From contig JAKSGN010000038.1 of NCBI GenBank assembly GCA_024180945.1, positions 2,542,001-2,606,000 on the forward strand: a stretch of DNA of 64,000 nt, in the 5' to 3' direction. Shown here piece by piece: positions 20,723 through 32,487 of the stretch (within the stretch, counting starts at the first letter, position 1; each line of letters starts with the position of its first letter). Under the pieces are notes generated by a model. It saw nothing but the letters and a program-made list of their open reading frames with translations, was not told the DNA's origin and made no database searches. A program made the position numbers and the translations under genes. This DNA comes from Macrophomina tecta (Eukaryota > Ascomycota > Dothideomycetes > Botryosphaeriales > Botryosphaeriaceae).

Positions 20723-23700
20723 ATGGGCAACGCCAGCTCAAGCGAACCTCCTCCGCACCGGCTCACCAAGCCGCGCACCTATAATCACTCGTCCTCGCCC
20801 AGAATCGGCGCCCGCTCTGGTTCGCCGCAGTCCTCCAAACCCTCGCATTTCGACGCCGACGACGTGGTGTGGACCTCCGGCGGCTCTCTCCGAAGCAAAC
20901 AAGAGGCCCGCCAGCAGATCCGCCAGCAACTTTTCGGGCCCCACGAGGAAGAGGCACTGTTCCACCGAGAGGCCACCGCTCCGACCGATCATGGCGACTC
21001 CGCTCTAGAGGATCTCGCCGCAAATATCAATGATCGTTTAACCCTCCTGTCCCGCTCCGGCTCAATGTTTTCTGACCCCGGCGCCCCACGCTCGTCCACC
21101 ATGCAGTCCTCCTCTGCCTTCGCCGCCTCCAAGGCGTCGCTGGAGCCTGAGAAGTGCTCCATTGACATCGAGGCTGCCATTGGTATCCTGCAGGAGCTCA
21201 AGAAGACTGCGTCCCCCGAGCAGCTTGTGGCTTTGCGTATGTCTCTGTCTTGATACCGCTTCGCCTTCCGTTGGGTGCTAATACAATCCTAAACTGTAGA
21301 CAAGGCTCTCCTCCCCACACGGGATGAGCCGGCTCCCATAGACACCAACAATCAAGCCCCTCCCCCAAAACTAGTCCGCCGCAAGTCCATGGCTGTGCCA
21401 GGACTTGCCACGCGCAACCCTTTCGATGTTCTGCGAAAGCAAGATGATGCGCCACCGGTCGCACGTTCCGCCTCTCCCGTCGAGGAAGAGAGCCACCCCT
21501 GGAAGCCGGAACAACTGGGCCCATTGCCTCTGGCCCAGGTTGCTTCACTGGAGGTTCCGCAGGACGATAGGACGGACCACCGTGCCCAAACTCCCGGGGA
21601 CATGGACTATGCCACCTTGAGCAATAAGATCGGCACGCTTATGATCACCAATGGAGCACCCTCCCCGGCCCCGAGCATCATCTCTCGCCGTCTTGAACGC
21701 AAGGGTTCCCTTCCCGAATTGCGCCAGGATGATTACCTCTCAGTTGGGACAGGCGACGTGGACTATACCGAAGATGGTCCCCTTAACTTCCCGCCACCTC
21801 GTCGCTTTCAAACATTTGGCCCTTCGTCTGGATACGCCGAGCTGGATGCTTCATCTACCGAGATACCAAGGATGATGAGGAGATCACGGGTGCCGAGCGA
21901 ATTGATGCTCAACCAAGTCTTGGATCAGACAACAAGTGATGACGACAGTGTACGCCGTCCTACTCGGAAGTTGTCCAAGCTTTCTGCCGAGGAATACATT
22001 GCCGAACTGCAGAACTCTCCATACGGAGAAAGCCCTTTCAGTCGTGCTACGCCGTCTCCACGCCCTCCTGAGGGGGACGTCTATGACGACACCCATGCCC
22101 ATTACTCATCCGCTAAGTACAGGGCCGAGGCACTGCGTATCCTTGATGGGAACTTAGTGGCCGTTGCCTTAGACTACGATGATAAGATCCCCGTCGAGCA
22201 GCCGCCTGGAGCTGTGCCGAACACGGGCTTCAAGAAAAGCCTCGCGAACGGTAAGCTACAGCGGCCCGCCCAGGCCCCTCATTCCGATTCGGGATACTCA
22301 TCAGGCGCTAGCCTCAAAGCAGTGCGGTGCTCGAAGCCGCAGGCCGGTGAAGAAGATCGCACTGCGGCCTATTCTACGCCGAAAGAAGACACCCACAGCA
22401 CCGAGGCCAGCCAGGCCTTGCCATCCGCGCCCGATTCGCGACAACACAGTCGAACTGTGGACGAACGTGCTGACGCCGCAGCAGTGCAAAGCTCCTACGC
22501 CATAACAGGACTACCTACCTTACCTGCTTCTATTCCGGAGGATGATAAAGAGAACAAGAACACCGCCACCAAGCAGAACACGACCACTGAAGTCAAAGCT
22601 GAGACTAAGGCCGAATGGAGGAAGTCCTTGAGACGGTCAAAGTCGTGGAAGAGGCTGTCCCTTAAGGCTTTGACCTCACCCTCACCCTCACCCTCGCCTA
22701 CACCAGGGACTCCAGAACCCACTGAATCGAATGAGCTGGGCTCCGAGCCGCCGAAACCTATGCGGCATGATTCAGCAATTGAGCAGAAAACGTCAGAGAA
22801 GAATGAATCGCAGCCCACGAGAAAAAAGCTGCAGAAGCGAAAATCGACTGCAGGAAGTCCCACGGTGCAGAACATTAAGCCTATTGAGACAGGCAGCATC
22901 CCTGATGTCCCTAGCGAGTTGTCTGCGGGCTTCTCAAAGCGGATTGAAGATTCCCCAGGAATGGACCACCTAGAGCACACTTGCGTCTCTCAGAGTAGCT
23001 TGGTGGAACAGTCTTGCGTGTCAATCCGCTTTCCTTCGCCAGCTCCGGCGGAGGAAGAGGATGTGAGAGACACAGTCCCATCCCTACCGGAACAGAATAG
23101 CAAAATGAAGCGCTCTTCAAAGAGCGCGCGGTCGCCCTCCCCGCTCAAATACGCCCTCAGCTTCCGTCGCAAGTCCAAGGAGGTCTCGACTCGTGAAGGA
23201 GAATCAGATAAGAGTAGTAGAGAGGCCACCCCAACCCCACCGCCAAAGTCGTTTCCACAGGAAGTGGAAGTGGACCTTGGTATGCCCACAATCTCCGACT
23301 TTGGTACCGTTGCTCAGTCACTCGGCGGATCTCCCTACGATATCGCTTTGTCTTCCTTGCCGAATAGGCCGCAGGTTTCGGCCTCCTCGGTCGTACAGCC
23401 ACATCACTTCAGCACCAACATTATCGCACCAACAAAGAGTGGCAAGAATATGGACGCCGCGACCGCTTCGGAGTATGCGCGTGTGCGCAGTAAGGATCGT
23501 GCCCATGCTTCTCGGAAAAAGCCAGATGATATCCAACGGCAGAAGGAAGAATATCGCCAGAAGAAGGAGTATCGGCAGCGGGAGGAGCAGCGGGAGCAGG
23601 AGAGGCAACGGCAAGATGAAGAGCAACGAAAGCAGGAGGAACAACGGCAGGAACCTGAACACGATTCCCAGCAGTTTGTGCTTTATAATCCCAAAAGCCA

Positions 23701-24703
23701 CAGCCGTTCCCGACCTGTTAGCTACCAGGACCAAAGCCATCAGCAAAAGCAGCTGGAACAAGAACACCAACGTACTGCTTCTGGCTCGTCCGTCCGTAAC
23801 TTTTCACGCCCACAGAGTGTGGTGGTCGCTCCTTCTTCCACTGGTTACGATAGCAACAACAGCAGCATGACCGATCTCGGCAACACCAACAAGCCACTGC
23901 CCCCGGACCCAAGTAAGAATACTGACAGACCAGCTTACAGGCCGTATCGCCGTGGTCTACTAATCAAGTCGTTCTCGCAATCCACCGCTCCCCGTCTGAA
24001 CAGGGCGGCAACATATGACATTAGGGAAGAGAAGATTCCCGCTGGAGAGGAAGACGAGCAAGATATGCCGAAGATGGGAATTGAGAGAAGGCACACAGAG
24101 GACCTACGGCCGCATACTGCGGAAGAAAAGATGGTTGTCGAGCTGGAGGAAGATCTTGCCCTTGCAGATGCCAAGAGCAAAGAACAGAAAAAAGAACGTG
24201 AACTGCCACCGAGCCTGCGTATCCAGGCGCAGAACTGGGAGCAGGCATCAAGTTTCTGGCGTGAGCGTCGCGACGCCTTCCGGAGTCAGAGCCAGAGCCA
24301 ACTCCCGAGCCAGGAAGAGCGTCAATTACCCCGCAGCTTGAGTGTGCAGTACCCCCGCGCTCAAGAGCAGGAGCATGGCCAGCCTCAGAGGATGAAGATT
24401 CACGTTCGCTCCCAGAGCCAGCAGGCTACGGAACGCCCACAATTCTTGTCTGCCCATTCCTACTCGCAGTCCTCCTCGGCGACATCCTCTGCCAAAGCCT
24501 CGCCCGCCATCTCCCCCGCTTGGTCGCCCGTTCCTCAGGAGATTCCTAGCCCCGACAAGCAACTGCCCAACCCTTTCGCAGCTGCTTCAGCCGCTACGAG
24601 GACTAAGAAGCGGTCGAGCATCCAGCGCTACTACAGCACGAAGGCCAAGAGTAACCCGCTGCAGAACGCAAAGATTAGCGTTGAATCCGTCGCTGAGGAA
24701 TGA
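20723..24703 (+). CDS. Large disordered protein with N-myristoylation motif, unknown function
   Basis: Two exons (20723-21236 and 21300-24703, intron 63 bp with donor GTATGT and acceptor CTGTAG) give 1,305 residues. The protein starts MGNASS: Gly2 followed by a small residue and Ser6 is a classical N-myristoyl transferase site, so a membrane-associated protein is likely. A short ordered part follows (VVWTSGGSLRSKQEARQQIR and DIEAAIGILQELKKTASPEQ with the helix continuing across the intron into LVALHKALLP). The rest is Ser/Pro/Lys-rich and disordered, except a Glu/Gln/Arg-rich coiled coil at about 915-960 (nt 23536-23660). Many basic-Ser patches (RRSKSWKRLS, RKKLQKRKST) look like kinase or 14-3-3 sites. 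I know of no named family; similar proteins are annotated as hypothetical in filamentous ascomycetes. Bulk composition argues against an enzyme. Confidence 0.85.
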
Positions 24704-27700
24704 GGACAATCGACCCACAGAACCCATTTGACCTTTCCTGGTGTTGTTCATCTTGAGTGATTTCCCATCCGATATTGGATATATTTTCCTCCGTTCCACT
24801 AAATGCTTTTTTACTGTTCCTCTTATACTATTTCCCGTAATGATGGAATTGTTTTGTCGATGTCTTTTTGATGAAAAGGACCTTCGTTAGTAGGTCCGCA
24901 CCAGTCCTGACGGTTCGCAAAAGCACCCCTTCTCGACACATATGCAGCATTTACATCTCGCATTACCAATGCACGCGTCAAACGAAATACAGAAAACGGC
25001 CGGTCAGCAATAAAAAAGTAACTTGAAGTCGAATCAAGATACAGTAGCAGTGCTACGGATAGGGGAATTTACTTCTTTTCTTGTCTCTATTTTACATATA
25101 TCTCTTTCCTGGGAGGTTATTTATCAGGCGTTACAGGGTCTATCTCTGACAGTACATCTGGGTGGGTGGGATGGTGAAATAGCGTCCACGGCTCTTTGCT
25201 CCTACTTCTTTTGATGATTGGTAACTGGGAAGGGAAGTGCATCCGCAGTATTGTTCGGGGTGGTGGATGATAAGGGTGATGGGGTTATGTAGATGGAAGA
25301 ATGGGATGGAGCTAATAAATTCCAAATGCGCTGTGCTTTCCGGTGATCTTCTCGCATGTGCTCCCATCTATCGGTAGTTCTGAAGGGAGTGATGTAGGCA
25401 AAGGTTTCGTATTCAAACTAAGCATGCGAAGTGGTGTTTTATGGCCAGCGAAAAGCAGAACACGCTGTCGGCTGAACCTTTGGTGTTCAATCACTTGCCT
25501 GCGTATTTTAAAACGGCGGATCGGCGTCTTCAATTCATCGTCAGGTCGCCGACTAACGGTGCATGCTGTAACTGGACTGAGGGATACGGCGGTTCGTGAA
25601 AGGGATTGTCGCTCGCAAGAATGACGTCAAAGCTTAACTGCCGCATAATAAAGTACGACCTACCAATTCTTCCGCCGCGGGAATTTTTTGGTAGTTGAGT
25701 GAGAGCGGGGGTTTCGCTGGCTCGCCAAGACGAGGGAGGGGAGTCAGACGTCATTCTTTTTGCATGGTTGGCTGCCCCGAAAGAACCAACGCTCACCCAC
25801 CAGGCGGGGATGACACGCACAGCGGGAGCGGTGTAGATGGGACACCTCTGGAGGAAAGCTCATGCAAACAGGAGTGGCGCGTGAGAGAGCCTTGATGTAG
25901 TTCTCCCGTCATTTTTGCGGTTGAAGACGCGCGGATGTCTGCTTATAGTGGCACGACATGCGAAGCCCTCGATGGCTTTGTTCGGCGGTGCCCTTGCGGT
26001 ACGGTCTCCGTCTGTAGGCGTGGTAATGGCGGTAAATGATGCCTCAAGTGGTTGGTGGAGTGGTTGGGTCCGAGCCGGAGCAGGTGTTGTTGCGTCAACA
26101 AGTGCGGATGAAAATTCAGGCCAGGCGGTGCTGGTGGTGGTGGCGGCGGCGACAGCATTTTGCCCAGCGAATTTCTAATAGCAAGGCGGGAAATCACTAG
26201 GAAGGATATCCTGCATGACGTCTTTCTTCGGTGGCTCCATTGCGGTTGCTGATGATAAAGTGAAGTTATTCGTGGTGTGTAGCGGAAGAGGTTGTGATGG
26301 AGTTCGGAGGTGTTGACAAGATGTTAAAAGCTGCCCATGAACTGCGTGTAGATGCGATGAGAGGTGAAAAGGGGTGGCTTCGCTTTTCGTTTCTTGTGAA
26401 GGCATATCATATGGAGTAATGAGTATACGGGTTTCGAGGAGTTTCGATGCTGGAGTTTGATTGTGCTTATCAAGCTCGTGTTATCGAAGTCAGCTATAAA
26501 TACAAGGTATCTGCGCCACACAGGTTCGTAGATGGCGATAGCTATTACGTAGTTTGTGCAACCAAGAGCTAGGTGCGCTGAAAGCAAAAGAACTATTTTC
26601 ACACACGCGTCGATGTTGGTCGGCGAGGATCTTGTGCTTGCTGCAATGTGTGCGTCGAAGGGGGGTTGGAATCAGGCTGACGCCTTTCTTTCCAGTTGCT
26701 TCAGTCCCTCGACAGTTGCAAGCTTATTATGATGTAAGTCAAGTGCCACGTTTATCATCGGCGAAGGGTATCAGTGGGGGCAGGTAAGCCTGCGGGATCG
26801 CGGGAAGGCGGGAGGGTGTGGCAAAGAAACCGGATTCTTGGAATTTGTGCAGCCCGACCACGTTGGCTTTCCGCAAAAGTGATTTACATCCTTATCGGTG
26901 AAGCGTTGCGCGTAAAGCCTGCTGTGAGCGGAACCTGCAGAGGATCGAGCCGACGGGAGCCATTAAAATCCCCCCGGGCTCGGAGAGGATAACTCCCAGT
27001 ATTGCGCAGGGCATATGACCTAAACATCAAACAGGGCATCAAACACGTAGGTACTTACTTCCACAAGACGAGGACCAATTGGCGAGTGCCTCGGGTTGCT
27101 GGGGGAGCTGAAGCATTGCACCAAGGCCGAACAAAAAGTGCGGGAGGACAAGCTGGCCGAAACAAGGGCCCTACCTGTTTGCTGTGTATTCATTCGTGTC
27201 CTGCATTTCTTTTTTGGGACTTGGGAACCCGTCAAAGCTCAACGGAAGTAAGTCCCTGGGCCAGGCCTGATTCTCTGCACAGATTTGGTTCCCGCCGGGG
27301 CGACTCGGGGCTTACCATGATCCGCTCAAGGAAAGCCTACGGTGGCAAAGGCGGCTGATGGCCAACCTTATGCTTGACCATTGGATGTCTTTGTGTTGGG
27401 GTCGCTCAGAGGAATAATCGATTGGGCACTCGAGAGATTACGAGCGACTTCCACGACCGTTCAGATGACTCGGTCCACGGACCCCCGACCACCATGCCTT
27501 TTATCCAAATGAATGAGTGATCTGGAATAAGCGTGGGCAACAGGCTACCTGGCTCGCTGCCCCACACAAGCGCCTCCAACCTTATTTGGAACGGACAAGT
27601 CATCAGTTTCCTGACGTGTCCTTGCTGGCTGGACTTGAGCAGAATGATTTCTGAGAGCCGGAAAGAGGGCTTACTCGAGCATTGGGGAGGCGGCGCTCTA

Positions 27701-29038
27701 AGCCAATCTGTGAATTGACGTCGTGGCACATTTGGGCACTAACATTACCGGGGTCCTTGTGGCGCAATTCACAGCATGGGGAGCAAAATGCTGTTAAGCC
27801 CTGATGTTGGAGTTGACAAGCTGAACCCTTGCTTTCCGCGGAATCCTTGCGCCGGATGCAGATCGCTCGGCGGGCCTAGAGTCGCAGTGATGCGACAATG
27901 CCGTCGACAGGCGGACGGTGGTATTCTGATCGCCGATTGCGCTCTGTGCAGGAAACTGGGGCGGCCGAGGCTCCAGATGCAGATGGAAGTGCATGGAGCC
28001 GGTTGTGCGAACGTTCTCGAAGTGGGCTTCAATAGCTCGCAGCAAGGCGGACGGGCTCGGTAGGGCAGTGGTTGGTGCAACGGCGAAGAAGCTCAAAGAA
28101 GGTGGAAAGCGGAAAGGTGCATCACGTGGGCGTCGCCGTCGCAGCCCGTGGCTTGCAGCACAAGAATTCGGTCGCGTTCCAGCAGCGTCGCACGGGGCGA
28201 GAATCGCATGCTGCGGGGGCGAAATGGGATGGGAAAGGCTCATCGAAGATGCGCATGCAGGCTGAGGTATCCTGGTTCCTGGCGATCGCAGAAGCATCGC
28301 AGTGTGGTGAGAATCGTTGGCGCTCGCAGCCGGTTCTATTGACGCTGAGCTTCCGCAGCGATGCTCGGCGGCGGTTGGGCCCACGGGCGTCGAGGCGCGC
28401 GAACATCCTACGCCGGGTGTGACGGGCTGCGTCATACTGAGCAAGCAGGCCGGAGCGGAGGCCAACGGGCGGCGAGGCTGGGGCGTGGGTGGCCCGCGAG
28501 CTGGTGCTGTTGGCGCGAGCGGCGGATAGGAGCAGCGTGGGCGGAGGACGTGGGCGGGGGGCGTGGACGGGGGAGCGATGATAGGCAGCGCGAGGCTATT
28601 TGGCCTCCAACGTTGGGTTGCGGTGGTGGGAGCAGGCGTCGTCTGTATCCGTATCACGCCCAATCGCTACGGCGAAGCTGCGGTTCTACTTTGCTGCCCG
28701 CCAGCCCAGCCCATGCCATGCCTGCGCCCCACATCCCTGCCCGCCCGCCGTTGTTTTTAGGGTCGCCCGGACCACAGTGACGAAAGAAGAAGCAACCCAG
28801 CTGCGCTCTTTCCTCTTGCCTGCCCTCTGCCTGCTGGATTCTTCCTCTCCTCCAGCCCATCCTTCCTCCTCGCCCTGCCAACCTCATTCTTGCTGCTTCA
28901 CCTCTTCAATCGCTGAACACGCCGTCCGGCGCCCGGCCCGCAGAGACGCGTCCCCAACTTTTTTCAGCTACCCATCTCTCGCCTGATCCACCACTCGTCT
29001 TCAACGACCGGGGCCGCTGCCGCCCACCTGCAAACATC
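24704..29038. other. Long intergenic region upstream of the trehalose gene
   Basis: About 4.3 kb with no recognisable protein, RNA or transposon. The first 3 kb is of average composition. From about 27.8 to 28.8 kb it is GC-rich and carries overlapping random open frames on both strands (one of 289 codons, minus). The 28790-28990 stretch is strongly pyrimidine-rich on the plus strand, as expected just upstream of a highly expressed fungal gene, and probably holds the core promoter and leader of the trehalose gene. Confidence 0.4.
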
Positions 29039-31879
29039 ATGCCGACCTTTGTGGTTCAGCTGTAGGAAGAGACTCCACTCTGCCCTGTGCCGTGCTCAAT
29101 GACTCACGCCGCTGTGCTCGTAGTTTCCTACCCTACACGATCGACTTCCATGAGCTGCCATCGCCAGCCAGCCGGCGCCCGAGCCCACCGCCGCGCATGC
29201 CCACACGCATGGACAGCACCTCCGATCTGAAAGAGCAAAAGGCCAGCCTGTTTGCTCAGCCGACACCCCCCTTGACCCCGTCCGCCAATGCCCGCCTCGA
29301 AGAGTTCTTCGCTCAGCAGCCTAGCGTCCAGACACACTTCCCCAAGCCCCATGACCCGAAAGCCCTTGTCCGTAGCGACGCTCACGTTCCGGAGTGGGGC
29401 AGCGGTCTCTTCTTCAACCAGCCGCGGTCCCGCGCGACCGCCCCTCCGCCTGACAACATCCTGAAATACTCGAAGCCACAGGAGGCTGTTGTCCAGCGCA
29501 GCTCACGCCGCTCCCCGAAGAGGGGTAGCATCAGCAGGAGCTCTCGGGACTCGAGCAGTCCAGGCCAAAAATGGTCGTCGGACTGGACCGTTGAGCCTGC
29601 TGTCCAGGGCAATGGTGGCCTGACGAATGCTGTCCGCGCTGCCATCAACGCTGGCACCATGGAGGACGTCTTCTGGGTCGGAACCGTTGGCTTCCCTACC
29701 GATGCCCTCGAGGATGAGAAAAAGGATGAAATCCACGACAAGCTCGAGTCAGAATATGACGCCCTTGCAGTTTGGGTCTCCGACAACGATTTCGACGGCC
29801 ATTATGCCCATTATTGCAAGACTATCCTCTGGCCTGTCTTTCACTATCAAATTCCTGATCACCCGAAGAGCAAGGCATATGAGGATCACTCATGGATCTA
29901 CTACGAGCATGTCAACCAGGCTTTCGCGGATAAAATAGTGAAGAGCTACAAGCGCGGAGACATCATCTGGATACACGACTACCATCTCCTGCTTGTGCCT
30001 GGAATGGTGAGGAAGAAATTACCCGACGCTCAGATCGGTTTCTTCATGCACACAGCTTTCCCGTCGTCGGAAGTCTTCCGCTGTCTGGCTGTGCGCAAGC
30101 AACTTCTCGAGGGTATGCTTGGCGCAAACTTGGTGGCCTTCCAGTCACGCGAGTACGCCCACCATTTTCTCCAGACTTGCAGCCGCATTCTCGTGGTTGA
30201 AGCCACGAATGACGGTGTCCAACTGGAGAATCGCTTTGTCAACGTTGCCTGGTTGCCGATTGGCATAGATCCCAAGGGTCTTCAGGCTGCCCGCGAAGAC
30301 CCAAGCGTCAAGGAGTGGGTTGACGTATTGCAGGAGCGTTACAAGGGAAAACAGCTCATTGTGGCCCGTGATAAGTTGGATGCCGTCCGCGGTGTCCGAC
30401 AGAAGCTGCTGGCCTTCGAACTCTTCCTGAATAAGTATCCGGAGTATCGGGAGAAGGTTGTCATGATTCAAGTTGCCACGTCAACGACCGAAAACTCGGA
30501 ACTGGCTATGACTGTATCAGACATTGTCACGCGTATCGAATCCACACATTCCACGCTTGCCCACCAACCCCTGGTGTTCTTGAGGCAGGACATCTCTTTT
30601 TCGCAGTATCTCGCATTACTGTCTGTGGCTGATGCTCTGATGATCACGAGCCTTCGCGAGGGTATGAACCTCACGGCTCATGAGTTCATTGCTTGCCAAG
30701 ACGGCAAGGCAAGCGAGAAGAAATGTGGGCCGTTAATTCTGAGTGAATTCACTGGCAGTGCTTCGATTTTCAACGGGCATGAGTTGTCAGTCAACCCCTG
30801 GGACTACCAGAAGTGCGCCGAAGCCATCAAAACTGCGCTAGAGATGGACCCCAATGAGAAGGAGCGCAGATACACCAGGCTTCGGAACGTGGTTATGCAT
30901 CACACCGGCGAGTACTGGTGCACAACTTTGACCAAGACGCTTGCCAGAGTTCACGAGGAGCATTTCATGCGCGACACTATGTCCATTCCTCGCCTGTCGG
31001 TCAACCAGCTAAGTGAGAAGTACAAAAAGTCGAAACGTCGCATCTTCATTCTGGATTATGAGGGAACTCTGGCATCATACGGCTCTCCGACAAGCATCAT
31101 CATGACCAGCCCCCAGAGGGTCATTGATGCTCTGAACGAGATTCTGATGGACGACAAGAACATTGTTTACGTCATGAGCGGGCGTACTCCTGAAGAACTA
31201 GAACGTCTTTTCAGCCGCGTACCCGGTCTGGGCATCATCGCTGAAAACGGATGCTTCGTTCGTGAGTTCGGCAAAGAAGGCTGGACTGCTTTTGCCGACA
31301 CCTCCAAAGTTGACGAGTGGAAGGGCAGCGTCAAGGGAATTCTCCAGTACTATCTCGAGCGTGTCGAGGGAAGCTGGCTCGAAGAGCGCCACTGCTCCTT
31401 GATCTTCCATTACGAGAAGGCAGATGACTTTGATGCCGCTGCCACTCAGGCGGGTGAATGTGCTACTCACATCAACGATGTGTGCGAGTCAGCACACATC
31501 CATGCTGTCCCCATTGACAAGTGTATCCTCATTGAGCCGCTTGATTGGAGCAAGGGCAGCGCTGCGACGCACATCTTCAACAAGCTGCACAGGAGCAACC
31601 TTGACAAACAGGCCAGCTCCCCTGCTGACTTCCTCCTTGTCGCCGGTGACGATCGTGAGGATGAGGTCATCTTCCGCTGGGCCAACAAGCTTGGTACATC
31701 TGGAATCGTTAGGGACGTTGCAACCGTTAGCGTCGGGACTAGGAATACCGAAGCCAATGCCACACTGACGCAGGGTACTACGGGTAAGTTGCACCTAATC
31801 TGACACAAGCGGCGGGAACTGACACGTTTTAGGTCTCCTTTCCGTTCTTCAGAAGCTGGCCAAGATCTCCTCATCCTAG
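29039..31879 (+). CDS. Trehalose-6-phosphate synthase/phosphatase complex regulatory subunit (TPS3/TSL1-like)
   Basis: Exons 29039-29061, 29124-31783 and 31833-31879 give 909 residues. The order is a disordered N-terminus, a GT20 (trehalose-6-phosphate synthase) domain at about 120-590, then a HAD-type trehalose-phosphatase domain at about 640-900. The N-terminus MPTFVVQLFLPYTIDF matches the start of fungal TPS2/TPS3-type proteins and supports the 23-nt first exon. GT20 landmarks include IIWIHDYHLLLVPGMVRKK, IGFFMHTAFPSSEVFRCL and SLREGMNLTAHEF. The phosphate-binding loop of active synthases (DYSKG) reads DAVRG here. The HAD nucleophile motif DxDGT reads D652-Y-E654-G-T: the second Asp is Glu. 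Both changes point to a non-catalytic scaffold subunit rather than TPS1 or TPS2. The role is inferred from the yeast complex. Confidence 0.9.
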
Positions 31880-32487
31880 TGGCCAAATCAGCACATTTCC
31901 TCTACGTTATATCCCACAAGTACCCCCTTTGCGCGACTGTGTGAATGCTCTGCTTTGCAAACGTAGAGACTAGACATACCCGAGACCACAATCATGATTC
32001 TTCAGGAGTGGACTGCCATGTGTGGACACAGGCATAGCGAGCGGCGCTGAACATGACACCTGTATTTTTCTTTTTCTGTTCCTTACTATCTCTGTCCCCT
32101 CTTTTCCGTGGGTTTCCTTGCTTTATCAAGTGATGAAAATGCAACGAGGTACTACGAAGGTCTGAGGGAATGCATGCTATACGAATGAAAAAGACATGAA
32201 CAAATGTTCCTGAGTTAGGTTTCCTATTGTTGAATATTTTGGGTTTGTTCTCATCAATTTCACAACAACCACTGGTTTGCTGGTAGCGCTCGAGGTGGGG
32301 AGGGCAGATCCTTAGCGATCACTTGTAGCGAAAGATTAGGGAAACAGTTGCAATTATCGACCCACTAACTCCAAATGCTCGTACCGTCGTTCCTGAAGGT
32401 CGTTACATGTTTTTTCTGCTTACATTGTAAACTCCTTCTTTCCCAATCGCTAAGCTCAAGTTATACAACCGCATCCGCACAGCACGA
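31880..32487. other. Convergent intergenic region
   Basis: This is the 3' flank of the trehalose gene (plus) and the following minus-strand gene. No feature is recognised. Confidence 0.5.

Noticed and set aside
23318..23770. Highly hydrophobic Leu-rich frame on the minus strand
   Set aside because: It is the antisense shadow of the Gln/Glu/Arg-rich coiled coil of the 20723 gene, which complements to Leu-rich codons.
27794..28663. Open frame of 289 codons on the minus strand
   Set aside because: It overlaps equally open plus-strand frames, and its composition is that of random GC-rich sequence. No domain is visible.
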